Notes: generated by a model from the sequence alone, not told the origin. Counted from the first letter of the stretch, positions 32,984 to 42,676 are shown. The stretch: DNA of 64,000 bases from Flavobacterium sp. ov086 (GCF_900187965.1 NZ_FZNL01000017.1:92343-156342), one strand, 5' to 3'. A program made the numbers and translations.

Positions 32984-35479
32984 ATGAAGCTATTTTGTTT
33001 TTTGACTTTGTTCTTCACGCTTAGTATTCAGGCGCAATTTCAAATAAACGGAATCGTAACAGATTCAAACAACAAGCCTCTTCCTTTTGCAACTATTACA
33101 ACTTCAGACAATACCAATACTATTACAGATGTTGACGGAAAGTTTGATTTTAGAATAACCGAAAAAACAAGCTCTTTTGCTATTTCATACATTGGTTTTC
33201 AGACTAAAATTATTGCCGTTACAGAAAATAAAAAATTCTATTCTGTTTCACTTTCTCAAAAAACAGATGATTTAAAAGAAGTCGTCGTTTCTAACGAAAA
33301 TCCCGCTTTGACTATCATAAAAAAGGTTATTGCTAATAAAAACCAAAACAATCCTCAAAAAAGACTCAACAGTTTTGAGTACAAAACATACAACAAACTT
33401 ATTGTAACTGCCAATCCTGATTCTATCGACGGTAGAATTGATTCTTCTGCAGCTTATAAAGATTTCAATAAAAAAAAGATCAATATTGATTCATCAGATT
33501 ATAAGTTTAAAGAAATTATAAACAAACAGCATTTGTTTCAAACGGAGAAAGTTTCTCAATATCAATTTGGAGATCATACACTCAAAGAAACTGTTCTGGG
33601 TACCAAAATGTCAGGTTTCAAACAACCTATTTATGAGATTATAGCATTCAATTTGCAATCTATTTCGATTTATGGCTCAAGATATGAATTGTTCGAAACC
33701 AAATATGAAAACCCAATCTCAAACGGAGCGCCTTCAAATTACAACTACAAATTATTGGATACTGTAAACATAAAAGGACGCGAAACTTATATGATTTACT
33801 TTAAAAACAAACAAAAAAGAAAATCATCCGGTTTAGAAGGTGTTTTATATATCGATCAGGAAAATTTTGCTGTCGCCAAAGCGGTAATGCGAATAAAAGG
33901 CGTTTTGGACATTAGCGGAATTCATGAATTTGAATATGTTCCGAGTGAGAAAATATGGTTTCAGAGCAACACTACTTTCAAGATTGTAAAAGGGAAAAAC
34001 GACGACGACATTAAGATTTTAGGCGGAACAATTCAGTTTGACGGAGATGTTAAAGATAATTTTGAACCGAGAAAAAAATCGGCTTCTGATTTTACTTATT
34101 TACTTTCAGAAAGTAACAACTTTGATATTCATTACAACACAACTGCTCCAATAAAAAATCCATCTCTTTATATTGAAATTAAAGACGACGCAAGCAAAAA
34201 ACCCGAAGAATTCTGGAATACCTACAGAAAAGAAAGTTTGGACCTGAAAAGCCAAAAAACGTACTTATTAATAGACAGTCTTTCTGTTAAAAAAAGAATT
34301 GAAAAGCGTTTGGGTCTCGGGCGAAAAATTATCAATGGCTACTTCCCAATAGGGCCTGTTGATTTGGACTTGAAAAAAATCATCAGCTACAATAATTATG
34401 AGGGTTTTCGTCTTGGTTTGGGTGGAATCACAAATGATCGTTTTTCTAAAAGCTTTAGAATCGAAGGATATTCTGCTTACGGAACCAAAGATGGCGAAGT
34501 TAAATACAGTATCGGCTCAGGCGTTTTGCTCGACAAAAGCACCAATACCTGGCTAAATGGATCTTATACAGATGATGTTCGGGAGATTGCGAGTACTGTT
34601 TTTGCAGTAGATAAGCGTGTCTTTAAAATTTATGATCCACGACCAATCAACATTAGCACTTTCTACAAATACATTAGCTGGAAAGCCAATGTTCAGACCA
34701 AGATTATTCCCAAAACTGAAGCTATTTTTGAATTAGCCCGAACCTATGTGGAGCCCAAATTCGATTATCTTTTCAATTACAACGGACAATTATATTCGAG
34801 TTACATCATGACTACGGCAATGCTTTCGATTGTTTGGGCACCTTTTAGTGATTTCATGCAAACGCCAACCGGAAGAAATGAATCTGAAAAAAGATTTCCA
34901 AGATTTACTTTTCAATACACACAATCGTTACCAAATGTTTTAGAAAACGACTTTACTTTTGGTAAAATAGATTTCAAAACTGAGTACGAAAAAAAATATC
35001 TAAACGGTCAAAAAACCAGTTTACTCCTTCAGGGAGGTTACGCAATCGGCGATGTTCCAATTACGCACTTGTATAACACAATGCCTAATAATCTAACAAA
35101 AGAAACAGTTGTACAACGTATTACTTTTGCCGGTAGAAACAGTTTTGAAACCATGTATTTTAATGAGTTCTTCTCAAGTCAATATATATTTTTCCAAATA
35201 AAACACGGTTTTGACCGAATTACAATCTTCAAAAAAGTACGCCCATCATTGGTACTTGTAACCAGAATGGCGTGGGGAAATATGGAAAACCCGGAACAGC
35301 ATGTTGGTCCAACTTACAAAACACTGGACAAAGGTTTCTTTGAATCCGGAATTGAACTAAACAAGATTTTTAAAGGTTTTGGTCTTGGCGGATTTTATCG
35401 TTATGGCCCAAATCAGTTGTTGAAATTCGAAGATAATATTGCGGTTAAGATATCTTATGTTCTTGATTTAGGATTGTAG
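32984..35479 (+). CDS. Outer-membrane DUF5686 protein with carboxypeptidase-like domain
   Basis: An 831-aa protein. A signal peptide (MKLFCFLTLFFTLSIQAQ) is followed by a CarboxypepD-regulatory-like domain (FQINGIVTDSNNKPLPFATI ... FAISYIGFQTKII) and a long C-terminal part with many amphipathic strands ending ISYVLDLGL. This combination is the DUF5686 family of Bacteroidota outer-membrane proteins, of unknown function. Unlike TonB receptors it has no plug domain. It appears monocistronic. Confidence 0.88.
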   Translation: MKLFCFLTLFFTLSIQAQFQINGIVTDSNNKPLPFATITTSDNTNTITDVDGKFDFRITEKTSSFAISYIGFQTKIIAVTENKKFYSVSLSQKTDDLKEVVVSNENPALTIIKKVIANKNQNNPQKRLNSFEYKTYNKLIVTANPDSIDGRIDSSAAYKDFNKKKINIDSSDYKFKEIINKQHLFQTEKVSQYQFGDHTLKETVLGTKMSGFKQPIYEIIAFNLQSISIYGSRYELFETKYENPISNGAPSNYNYKLLDTVNIKGRETYMIYFKNKQKRKSSGLEGVLYIDQENFAVAKAVMRIKGVLDISGIHEFEYVPSEKIWFQSNTTFKIVKGKNDDDIKILGGTIQFDGDVKDNFEPRKKSASDFTYLLSESNNFDIHYNTTAPIKNPSLYIEIKDDASKKPEEFWNTYRKESLDLKSQKTYLLIDSLSVKKRIEKRLGLGRKIINGYFPIGPVDLDLKKIISYNNYEGFRLGLGGITNDRFSKSFRIEGYSAYGTKDGEVKYSIGSGVLLDKSTNTWLNGSYTDDVREIASTVFAVDKRVFKIYDPRPINISTFYKYISWKANVQTKIIPKTEAIFELARTYVEPKFDYLFNYNGQLYSSYIMTTAMLSIVWAPFSDFMQTPTGRNESEKRFPRFTFQYTQSLPNVLENDFTFGKIDFKTEYEKKYLNGQKTSLLLQGGYAIGDVPITHLYNTMPNNLTKETVVQRITFAGRNSFETMYFNEFFSSQYIFFQIKHGFDRITIFKKVRPSLVLVTRMAWGNMENPEQHVGPTYKTLDKGFFESGIELNKIFKGFGLGGFYRYGPNQLLKFEDNIAVKISYVLDLGL

Positions 35480-35564
35480 TCAAATATTATAAAAGCTATT
35501 TTCTTTTCGCTTCAACGGATTAAAATCCATCATTCGCAATCGGAATCCAATTTTAAGAATCTCG

Positions 35565-37046
35565 TTACCTTTTAGCAATATCTCCTTTAAGCTTTAATTT
35601 ACCTTCAGCAGTCATATCACCTCTTATCAGCACTACTGAACTCAATTTTCCGTCCTTAAAATCGAACTTTAACAAGTTTGGATAATCTATAATTTTAAAT
35701 AATCCATTTTTAAGATACACTAACTCAGCATCATTTTTCCCTTTAAAATGTTCTACAAGTGGAGATTCAACATACAGACGATTATTTTTTTCTACGATTT
35801 TGGTTTCCATATTCTGTCCATAAAGAAAATCATCATAAGTTCCAATTAGTTTTTCTTTTAGGCTTGAAGGCATTTCCTGAGTTTCTTCATTAGAAGCTTT
35901 ATTGTCCCAGCCCATTAATGTCAGGATCTTTCTTTGAGTTTGTGCCATTACAGGAAAACGATTTGGTTTTTCGCCATTGGCCAGAAACACAAAGCCGTTT
36001 CCATCTTTCATAGTAGCAAAAACACTACCTCCAACTCCTGTATTTGAACCGTTACATACAAACCACTCATAATTATTATAACCAAAAGACTTTTGCCATC
36101 CATAACTCCAGCCGCCAACAGCATCTTTTAAAGCGCTTACTTCTGTTACTTTTTTTGCAACATTATTAGAAATCACTTTATTGTTTTTATTGCGTAAGGC
36201 ATTCTGCATCTCAATAGCTAATTTAGCTAAATCTGTTGGTGTAGACCACATTCCTGATGCTCCAACTTGTGGTGTGATTGGCAAACCAGTTCTAATAATC
36301 TTTTCATTTTCATCGTGAACAAGAGCTACATTTGTTGGAAACCCTTTTTCATTAGGTTGTATCATTGTTGTGTTTTTTAGCCCAAGAGGTGAAAAAATAT
36401 ATGCTGCAGCAAGTTCTCTGATAGATTTACTAAAAGTATCTTCTAATGCCATTTGGACAATTACATAACCACCACCGCTATATTCCCAACTTGTTCCCGG
36501 CGTAAACAAGAATTCAATTTCTTTATCATATCTTGGAATCTTTCCTAAAAGACTTTGTTTTATTGTCGGGATTGTATCACCTTCATAATAATCTGCAAAT
36601 CCACCTTGAGTTGTACCAGCAGTATGATTGAGAAATTGTCTCCAGGTTGGGCTGTTATTTTCAGTAAACTTACTCTTTGGCAAGTGCCAGCGTTTTAGAT
36701 AACCATCTATAGGAGCGTCTAAATTGAGCAATCCTTTCTCTTCAAGCATAAAACAAAGAAGCGCTGTAATTGGTTTTGAAATTGAAGCGGTAGAAAAAGC
36801 GGTATTTTTATCTATTTTCTCTTTTGAATTTGCTGATTTAACACCAAATTGTTTTGAATAAACTATCTCGTAATTTTCGAAAACAACAACACTAAATCCC
36901 GCAAGTTTATATTTTTCAAGTTGTTTATCAATATTTAAACTGTCCGTAAGAAAACTATAATCTCTTTCTTTTGATATTACTTTTTTGTTTGTTTGACCGC
37001 TTGCAATTGTTACTACAAGAAGCAGTAGGTAGATAATATTTCTCAT
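35565..37046 (-). CDS. Serine hydrolase, beta-lactamase/class C PBP fold
   Basis: A 493-aa exported enzyme with a signal sequence (MRNIIYLLLLVVTIASGQ). The catalytic SxxK motif is Ser88-Ile-Ser-Lys91 (STASISKPI). The second motif Tyr-Ser-Gly lies in WEYSGGGYVIVQMAL, and HTAGTTQGGF matches the esterase/D-peptidase group. About 130 C-terminal residues form an extra beta-rich domain. It could be a D-aminopeptidase, esterase or beta-lactamase-like enzyme; the substrate cannot be assigned. It lies downstream of the membrane-bound AraC regulator on the same strand and may be its target. Confidence 0.9.
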   Translation of the reverse strand: MRNIIYLLLLVVTIASGQTNKKVISKERDYSFLTDSLNIDKQLEKYKLAGFSVVVFENYEIVYSKQFGVKSANSKEKIDKNTAFSTASISKPITALLCFMLEEKGLLNLDAPIDGYLKRWHLPKSKFTENNSPTWRQFLNHTAGTTQGGFADYYEGDTIPTIKQSLLGKIPRYDKEIEFLFTPGTSWEYSGGGYVIVQMALEDTFSKSIRELAAAYIFSPLGLKNTTMIQPNEKGFPTNVALVHDENEKIIRTGLPITPQVGASGMWSTPTDLAKLAIEMQNALRNKNNKVISNNVAKKVTEVSALKDAVGGWSYGWQKSFGYNNYEWFVCNGSNTGVGGSVFATMKDGNGFVFLANGEKPNRFPVMAQTQRKILTLMGWDNKASNEETQEMPSSLKEKLIGTYDDFLYGQNMETKIVEKNNRLYVESPLVEHFKGKNDAELVYLKNGLFKIIDYPNLLKFDFKDGKLSSVVLIRGDMTAEGKLKLKGDIAKR

Positions 37047-37187
37047 TGTATCGTAATTTTTAAGGTTAAAAATTTATTTCGATACAAAGATGCGGGAGAA
37101 ATAAAACCTGTGTGACCGAATAAAAACACTCGAACGCATTTGTTTTAAAAAATAAGTACGAATAATTAAAACTACGCGTACTAGTAA

Positions 37188-38348
37188 TTACAAAGCATTA
37201 AATGACAAGTTTTTACGATATTCAGTTGGTGTATTACTGGTGTGTTTCTTAAAAGCCGTATTAAAAGAAGATTTAGAATTAAAACCAACTTCATATAGAA
37301 TTTCCAGAATAGTCATCTTACTTTTAGTACTATCTTTTAAAATTTCCATAGCTTCCTCAATGCGATAAGTATTCACGAAATCATAAAAATGCTGTTCTAA
37401 TTTATGATTAATTAAAAGAGATAAATCGCGAACTGGAATTTCAATAGTTGCGGAAACATCCTGAATCGTTAAAGAAGGATTTAGAAATGGCTTTTCTTCA
37501 ACCATATATTGCTTCAATTTCAATAACTCTTCGTTATACTCTTTTTCATTTGTGACTAATTCTCCATTATTTTTTTCTTCAGAAATTAAATCTTTTACAA
37601 GTTTTAATTTTGAATCAATATTTCTAAATATACCAGGATTGCTTAATGCCTTAAACAAATACCAACAAATAATAAACAACTGAAACACCAAAAGCCCAAT
37701 TTTTATCAATTCTGAGATGTACAGATAATCCGAAAATTTAAAAATGTTTTTTAAAATAGCAAGCAAATACAAAACAGTCAGTACAATCGTGAACTGAAAT
37801 AACCAATTGTAAGATTCAATGCTTGTTGTACCTGCATTATTTTCAAGATATAGCTTTTTGGCCTTTCTTAATACCACAAAAACAGCAATAATATATACAA
37901 TTAGCTGAACATGTATAAGGATATGATTGAACTGTATTTCAATCATACTTTGATAGTTTTTGATAAAATTAATTTTAGAGGCAAAATCCACTATATAAAA
38001 GCGAGGTAATAAAACCAGATTCGCAATTAAAAATGGAACCAGATGTATTAGATATTTGGGTTTAAGTTTAAAATCTGAATAACAAACAGATAATACATAT
38101 AGATAAAAAACAGGAATCTGCAAGAAAGCGGATAAAGCCCTTAACATCCCGAAATTTGATGGTCCATCAACGATTAAGTCAAATATAGTTTGACTGGTAT
38201 CTATTGCAGTTAAAATTAAAAAAACAGCAAAAAGGGAATTACTTGTCTTATGCTTTGTTTTGATTGTAAGTAGAAAAAAAGCAAGAAATAAAGAAATGAA
38301 TAACGAGATTACAGTCACAATAATTAATAAATTAATCTTATCATTCAT
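37188..38348 (-). CDS. Membrane-bound AraC-family regulator
   Basis: A 386-aa protein with seven membrane helices over the first 240 residues (for example 5-28, 38-60, 68-92 and 101-115), then a soluble linker and a C-terminal AraC double helix-turn-helix (MTILEILYEVGFNSKSSFNTAFKKHTSNTPTEYRK). This 7TM-AraC layout is common in Bacteroidota. The regulator presumably senses an envelope or small-molecule signal while tethered to the inner membrane. A serine hydrolase gene follows in the same orientation after 141 bases. Confidence 0.92.
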   Translation of the reverse strand: MNDKINLLIIVTVISLFISLFLAFFLLTIKTKHKTSNSLFAVFLILTAIDTSQTIFDLIVDGPSNFGMLRALSAFLQIPVFYLYVLSVCYSDFKLKPKYLIHLVPFLIANLVLLPRFYIVDFASKINFIKNYQSMIEIQFNHILIHVQLIVYIIAVFVVLRKAKKLYLENNAGTTSIESYNWLFQFTIVLTVLYLLAILKNIFKFSDYLYISELIKIGLLVFQLFIICWYLFKALSNPGIFRNIDSKLKLVKDLISEEKNNGELVTNEKEYNEELLKLKQYMVEEKPFLNPSLTIQDVSATIEIPVRDLSLLINHKLEQHFYDFVNTYRIEEAMEILKDSTKSKMTILEILYEVGFNSKSSFNTAFKKHTSNTPTEYRKNLSFNAL

Positions 38349-38485
38349 TATCTTCTATTGGTATTATTAGGGTTTATATTTTTTTTAGTCTATTCAAAAA
38401 TAGTAAAATTTTTATGTCATACAATTAATTCAATTAGGCACAAAAAAAGTCTATAAATCAAGATTTATAGACTTAAAAATATTTG

Positions 38486-38559
38486 TGGAGAATACCGGAT
38501 TCGAACCGGTCACCTCTTGCCTGCCAGGCAAGCACTCTAGCCAAATGAGCTAATCCCCC
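38486..38559 (-). tRNA. tRNA-Ala(GGC)
   Basis: A 74-nt cloverleaf on the minus strand. The acceptor stem GGGGGAT / ATTCTCC contains the G3-U70 pair that identifies tRNA-Ala. The D-arm is TAGCTCATTTGGCTAGAGT; the anticodon stem-loop CTTGC-CTGGCAG-GCAAG has anticodon GGC; the T-arm is CCGGTTCGAATCCGG. The discriminator is A and CCA is not encoded. Confidence 0.97.
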
Positions 38560-38664
38560 AAAGCGTTAGCAAATAAAGTCAATTAATTCTCAAAAAACAA
38601 ATTTCAAATCGCTTCGACTGAAAATATTTTCCAAAACCGTAACTTTACGATCAAATCTATTTTT

Positions 38665-39429
38665 ATGAGTTCAGAAAATCAAAACGGTTCTTTACAAACC
38701 ACTTTAAATAATGCTATTGCAACAGTACAATTCGGTCATCCGGCAAGCAATTCTTTTCCACGTGAATTATTAAATCGTTTAACTGCCCAAATCAATTTAT
38801 TAAACCAAAATAAAACAATCTCAGTTATTGTTTTACAAAGCGAAGGCTCGAAAGTTTTTTGTTCTGGTGCTTCTTTTGACGAACTTCTGGCTGTAAAAAA
38901 TGAAGAACAAGGAAAGGAGTTTTTCTCCGGATTTGCTCATTTATTAAACGCTATGCGCACTTGCTCTAAAATTATTGTTGGTCGAGTTCAGGGCAAGGCT
39001 GTTGGCGGCGGCGTTGGTATTATTTCAGCATGCGATTATGTTTTAGCCACACCCGAAAGCGCTATAAAATTATCCGAACTTGCTATTGGGATTGGTCCTT
39101 TTGTGATTGAACCCGCAGTTACCCGAAAAATTGGAAAAACAGCAATGGCCGAAATGACGCTCGCAGCACACGAATGGAAATCGGCAAACTGGGCACTTCA
39201 AAACGGACTTTATGCATCGCTTCATAATGCCGACGAATTGGATATTGCAGTTAAAAATTTCGCAGAAAAACTAAGTTTATATAATCCGGAAGCCTTATTC
39301 GAAATGAAAAAAATTATCTGGGAAGGAACAGAACATTGGGAATTCCTTCTTATTGAACGTGCCGCAATTACCGGAAAATTAGTTTTATCAGATTTCAGCA
39401 GAAATGCTTTGACTCAATTTAAGAAGTAA
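38665..39429 (+). CDS. Enoyl-CoA hydratase/isomerase family protein
   Basis: A 254-aa crotonase-fold enzyme. VIVLQSEGSKVFCSGASFDELL contains the first oxyanion-hole region, GKAVGGGVGIISACDYVLATPESAIKLSELAIGIGPF the second, with a Glu at the position often used for catalysis. It resembles methylglutaconyl-CoA hydratases of leucine degradation but also other family members, so the substrate stays open. It is cytoplasmic and monocistronic. Confidence 0.88.
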   Translation: MSSENQNGSLQTTLNNAIATVQFGHPASNSFPRELLNRLTAQINLLNQNKTISVIVLQSEGSKVFCSGASFDELLAVKNEEQGKEFFSGFAHLLNAMRTCSKIIVGRVQGKAVGGGVGIISACDYVLATPESAIKLSELAIGIGPFVIEPAVTRKIGKTAMAEMTLAAHEWKSANWALQNGLYASLHNADELDIAVKNFAEKLSLYNPEALFEMKKIIWEGTEHWEFLLIERAAITGKLVLSDFSRNALTQFKK

Positions 39430-39435
39430 AAAAAG

Positions 39436-39484
39436 AAATTCCAAATTCCAATATAACTCCATTTCCAGTTGGAATTTGGAATTT
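39436..39484 (+). terminator. 16-bp AAATTCCAA hairpin
   Basis: AAATTCCAAATTCCAA (39436-39451) pairs perfectly with TTGGAATTTGGAATTT (39469-39484). It stands directly after the hydratase gene and is a member of the dispersed AAATTCCAA family. Confidence 0.85.
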
Positions 39485-39530
39485 ATTATTCATACCAATA
39501 TTACTATATATCAATTAAAATTTCAATAAA

Positions 39531-39707
39531 ATGTATATTATTTCATTATTCCAAAAAGTCGATGTTGCAGAGAAACTTAAGACAGCTCCGGACAGCAGTT
39601 ATCAAATTGGAGTTTTGATTGGATCATTTCTTCCATTTGTGATTTTAGTAGGAATTGCTTACTGGATGTATAACCGTGCTAAAAAAAGAGATAAAAACGG
39701 TTATTAA
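39531..39707 (+). CDS. 58-aa single-pass membrane protein
   Basis: ATG 39531 opens a 58-codon frame: a soluble N-terminus of about 25 residues (MYIISLFQKVDVAEKLKTAP), one membrane helix at about 27-46 (GVLIGSFLPFVILVGIAYWM) and a basic tail NRAKKRDKNGY. The positive-inside pattern and good spacing to both neighbours support a real gene. I recall similar short membrane proteins in flavobacteria but no function. Confidence 0.75.
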   Translation: MYIISLFQKVDVAEKLKTAPDSSYQIGVLIGSFLPFVILVGIAYWMYNRAKKRDKNGY

Positions 39708-39711
39708 TTCG

Positions 39712-39719
39712 TAAATTTG
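39712..39719 (+). promoter_or_regulatory. queD -7 promoter box (TAAATTTG)
   Basis: An exact TAnnTTTG box 19 bases upstream of the queD ATG. Confidence 0.6.
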
Positions 39720-39738
39720 CAACCTAAAATTCAAATCG

Positions 39739-40191
39739 ATGAGTAATATCAGAATTACAAAACAATTTAGTTTCGAAACCGGTCATGCTTTATATGGCTA
39801 TGACGGAAAATGCAAAAACGTTCACGGCCACAGTTATAAATTGTCGGTTACCGTTATTGGTTCGCCAATTACAGATCGATCAAATGTAAAATTCGGAATG
39901 GTAATTGATTTTTCGGATCTAAAGAAAATTGTAAAAGAAGAAATCGTTGATCAGTTTGATCACGCAACGGTTTTTAACGAAACAACTCCACATGTCGAAT
40001 TGGCAAATGAATTAAAAAATCGTGGTCATCACGTAATTTTAGTTGATTACCAGCCAACAAGCGAAAACATGGTTGTAGATTTTGCCGATAGAATCATTGC
40101 ACGTTTACCTTCTGAAATCTCTCTTTTCTCACTAAAACTTCAAGAAACAGAATCGTCGTTTGCCGAATGGTATGCTTCTGATAATTTGTAA
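39739..40191 (+). CDS. queD: 6-carboxy-tetrahydropterin synthase (QueD/PTPS family)
   Basis: A 150-aa enzyme of the 6-pyruvoyl-tetrahydropterin synthase fold. Zinc ligands are His16 (FETGHALY) and His29/His31 (VHGHSYKL), with catalytic Cys25 (GKCKNVHGH). Later KFGMVIDFSDLK, DQFDHATVF, and LQETESSFAEWY complete the active site. It should convert dihydroneopterin triphosphate to 6-carboxytetrahydropterin for queuosine synthesis, though PTPS activity cannot be excluded. No other queuosine gene is adjacent. Confidence 0.93.
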   Translation: MSNIRITKQFSFETGHALYGYDGKCKNVHGHSYKLSVTVIGSPITDRSNVKFGMVIDFSDLKKIVKEEIVDQFDHATVFNETTPHVELANELKNRGHHVILVDYQPTSENMVVDFADRIIARLPSEISLFSLKLQETESSFAEWYASDNL

Positions 40192-40279
40192 ATAGAAAAA
40201 AGAAAATTCCAATCCTTCTCCCGAAGTCTCGGGGCGCTCAGGATGACATACAACCAAATCTAACAATCTAATAATCTAA

Positions 40280-41023
40280 ATGAAAAAAGTATATTTCGCT
40301 TCTGACCAGCATTTTGGAGCTCCAACTCCTGAATTGAGTTTGCCTCGCGAACAAAAATTTGTGGCTTGGCTAGATGTCGTAAAACAAGATGCAGAAGCTA
40401 TTTTTTTATTAGGCGATTTATTTGATTTTTGGTTCGAATACAAAACAGTTGTTCCAAAGGGTTTTGTACGCGTTTTAGGCAAATTAGCCGAAATTCGCGA
40501 TAGCGGAATTCCGATTTACTTTTTTGTCGGAAACCATGATTTATGGATGAATGACTACTTTCAAACTGAATTAAATATTCCCGTTTATCATGATAATAAA
40601 GAGTTTACATTCAACGGAAAAACTTTTTTAATTGGTCATGGCGACGGAAAAGGTCCTGGCGACAAAGGTTATAAAAGAATGAAAAAGGTATTTACAAATC
40701 CGTTTTCAAAATGGCTTTTCCGTTGGTTACATCCTGATGTTGGCGTGAGTTTAGCCCAGTATTTATCAGTAAAAAACAAATTAATTTCAGGCGACGAAGA
40801 TGTAAAATTTCTGGGTGAAGAAAACGAATGGTTGGTTTTGTATGCCAAACGTAAACTCGAAACCAAACATTATAATTATTTCATATTCGGACATCGTCAC
40901 TTACCAATGATTATTCCTGTGGGAGAAGAATCAAAATATGTAAATCTGGGCGACTGGATCGGGTATTTTACCTACGGTGTTTTTGATGGTGAAACGTTTG
41001 AACTTCAAAAATTCGAATCATAA
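40280..41023 (+). CDS. lpxH: UDP-2,3-diacylglucosamine pyrophosphatase-like phosphoesterase
   Basis: A 247-aa calcineurin-like metallophosphoesterase. Metal motifs appear in order: FASDQHFG (Asp9, His11), GDLFDFWFEY, VGNHDLWM, GHGDGKGPGDKGYK and FGHRHLP. This is the pattern of LpxH, which cleaves UDP-2,3-diacylglucosamine to lipid X in lipid A synthesis. The gene ends where the convergent cytochrome gene ends. A short gap before it carries a CCCGAAGTCTCGGGG hairpin. Confidence 0.9.
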   Translation: MKKVYFASDQHFGAPTPELSLPREQKFVAWLDVVKQDAEAIFLLGDLFDFWFEYKTVVPKGFVRVLGKLAEIRDSGIPIYFFVGNHDLWMNDYFQTELNIPVYHDNKEFTFNGKTFLIGHGDGKGPGDKGYKRMKKVFTNPFSKWLFRWLHPDVGVSLAQYLSVKNKLISGDEDVKFLGEENEWLVLYAKRKLETKHYNYFIFGHRHLPMIIPVGEESKYVNLGDWIGYFTYGVFDGETFELQKFES

Positions 41024-42235
41024 TTATTTTTGATTCGCAGGATAAATTCCAATCTTGTGCGTTCTCAAAATATAATTCGACAATTGTTTACTATTAGAAA
41101 GCTGAAATTTAATCGCTCCGGATGATTTTTTCGGCATATGACATTCTACACAATTATTAGCCAATAAGCTTCCTGACGTCATTTTTAGAGTCTTTTCATT
41201 GTGTTTTAACCCCTGATGACAACTCATACAAATTTTGGAATATGAAGTGATATTTTTAGAAGCATTTTCGTGCGGATTATGACATGTAATACAATCCATT
41301 TTTTCGCTTTTAATGAAACATTTGCTTTGCGACATTAGACGAAATTGATTTCCATGCACATCAAATTTAGCCGTATCCGTTATACTTCTTGTATCTCTGT
41401 AAAATTCAGATAAATTATTTCCGGGCTTAAAATCAAAACGAGATTTCATTTTCATATCGTCATTTCCTGCATGACAAAGTGCACAAGCATCAAGTTTCTG
41501 TTGTCGATTTAATGTTTTATAACTTGTGATGCTATTTGCAATTTTTACGTTTGGATTTTTAAGATGAAATTGAACGTGATCTTTTGCTGGTCCATGGCAA
41601 CGCTCACAATCAATCCCGTAAACAATCGTTTTAGGATCAATAATATCTTCAACATCCATAGACATAAAGTTTTTTTCTGTTGATTTCTGCCCCACACTTC
41701 TACTACTAATATTTGAAGCATGGCAGGAATAACAATCCTTCATCACCATTCGGTCAAAATAAGGTTTATCAGCCGGAAATCCGGGACTTGTAGCCCAACC
41801 ATTTATAGCCTTATAATAAGAAACCGGTAATTCGTAGGTATTCTTTTCACGCCAGTAAACCGAAGTTTGAGCATGTTTAGCCCCAAAAACAATCTCAAAA
41901 CGATGCGCCTCAACTTCTTTTCCGTTTTTATATAAAACCTGATAAAGACTATCATTGCGTTGTTCCATGACCAATTTGGTATTTTTATCATAGATAAAAA
42001 CGTGACCCTTTTTATCAAAATTACCCAAAACATTGCCTAAGATCGCTGGAGCAGTTGCTTTAAAATGAGAACTTTGCAAAGCCATATCATATTGTGTTTT
42101 ATGACATTGAATACAACTTTCTGAACCCGCATAATCAGTTCCGCGAGGATCAATATATTCATCAGATTTGTTTGTGCAGTTTGTTAAGAAAACCGCCAAA
42201 ACAACAATGGCAAAAAGAATGCGTGATTTTTTCAT
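41024..42235 (-). CDS. Heptaheme c-type cytochrome lipoprotein
   Basis: A 403-aa exported protein. The signal peptide has a lipobox at Cys20 (LAVFLTNC), so it should be an envelope lipoprotein. Seven CxxCH haem-binding motifs are visible: CIQCH, CYSCH, CERCH, CALCH, CITCH, CMSCH and CVECH. The spacing and WREKNTYELPVSYY region resemble cytochrome c3/c554-type multiheme proteins. It may pass electrons in the periplasm or serve a nitrite/tetrathionate-type reductase; no catalytic subunit is adjacent. An 11-bp inverted repeat overlaps its promoter region. Confidence 0.92.
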   Translation of the reverse strand: MKKSRILFAIVVLAVFLTNCTNKSDEYIDPRGTDYAGSESCIQCHKTQYDMALQSSHFKATAPAILGNVLGNFDKKGHVFIYDKNTKLVMEQRNDSLYQVLYKNGKEVEAHRFEIVFGAKHAQTSVYWREKNTYELPVSYYKAINGWATSPGFPADKPYFDRMVMKDCYSCHASNISSRSVGQKSTEKNFMSMDVEDIIDPKTIVYGIDCERCHGPAKDHVQFHLKNPNVKIANSITSYKTLNRQQKLDACALCHAGNDDMKMKSRFDFKPGNNLSEFYRDTRSITDTAKFDVHGNQFRLMSQSKCFIKSEKMDCITCHNPHENASKNITSYSKICMSCHQGLKHNEKTLKMTSGSLLANNCVECHMPKKSSGAIKFQLSNSKQLSNYILRTHKIGIYPANQK

Positions 42236-42237
42236 TA

Positions 42238-42282
42238 CCGTAAATATACTTTTTTTTGAATAAAATCAAAATATATTTACGG
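42238..42282. promoter_or_regulatory. Inverted repeat over cytochrome promoter region
   Basis: CCGTAAATATA (42238-42248) pairs perfectly with TATATTTACGG (42272-42282), 2 bases upstream of the cytochrome start. It may be an operator or a 5' leader hairpin. Confidence 0.45.
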
Positions 42283-42319
42283 CAATGAAAAATTGTTGTT
42301 AAAATATTTAGAATACTTC

Positions 42320-42676
42320 TTAATTTAAGCCAACTCCATAAATATACTCATCTAAGTCAATTCGAAATAAAGAACCTTCAACTAAATCTTTAATCGATTT
42401 TAATTCCGTCATTGAAACAGCTAAATCTATAGAAGCACAAGGAGTTTTCAATAAGAATTTATGACACGAGTATTTCAATTCACAAGCTTCACAACAAGCA
42501 TTTTCGATCATACTATCTTCGATTAAATCGCAAAAATGATTTAATTCCTGTACTGTAAAATAAAAGCCGGTTTCCTTAAATACCAACTGTACTTTGTCTA
42601 ATATAGTTGCGTTTTCCTTTTTCCAATAAAAGGCAATTCCGAAGTTGTTATGATATATTTGCTCTATTTCTCTCAT
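42320..42676 (-). CDS. Cys-rich protein of unknown function
   Basis: A 118-aa cytoplasmic protein with no membrane segments. A cluster of cysteines in the middle, ACCEACELKYSCHKFLLKTPC, could bind a metal or iron-sulfur cluster or form disulfides. The N-terminus (IYHNNFGIAFYWKK) is beta-rich. I do not recognise the family with certainty; flavobacterial DUF6686 is a possibility from memory only. It is upstream of the cytochrome gene in the same orientation, so they may be co-expressed despite an 84-base gap. Confidence 0.75.
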   Translation of the reverse strand: MREIEQIYHNNFGIAFYWKKENATILDKVQLVFKETGFYFTVQELNHFCDLIEDSMIENACCEACELKYSCHKFLLKTPCASIDLAVSMTELKSIKDLVEGSLFRIDLDEYIYGVGLN

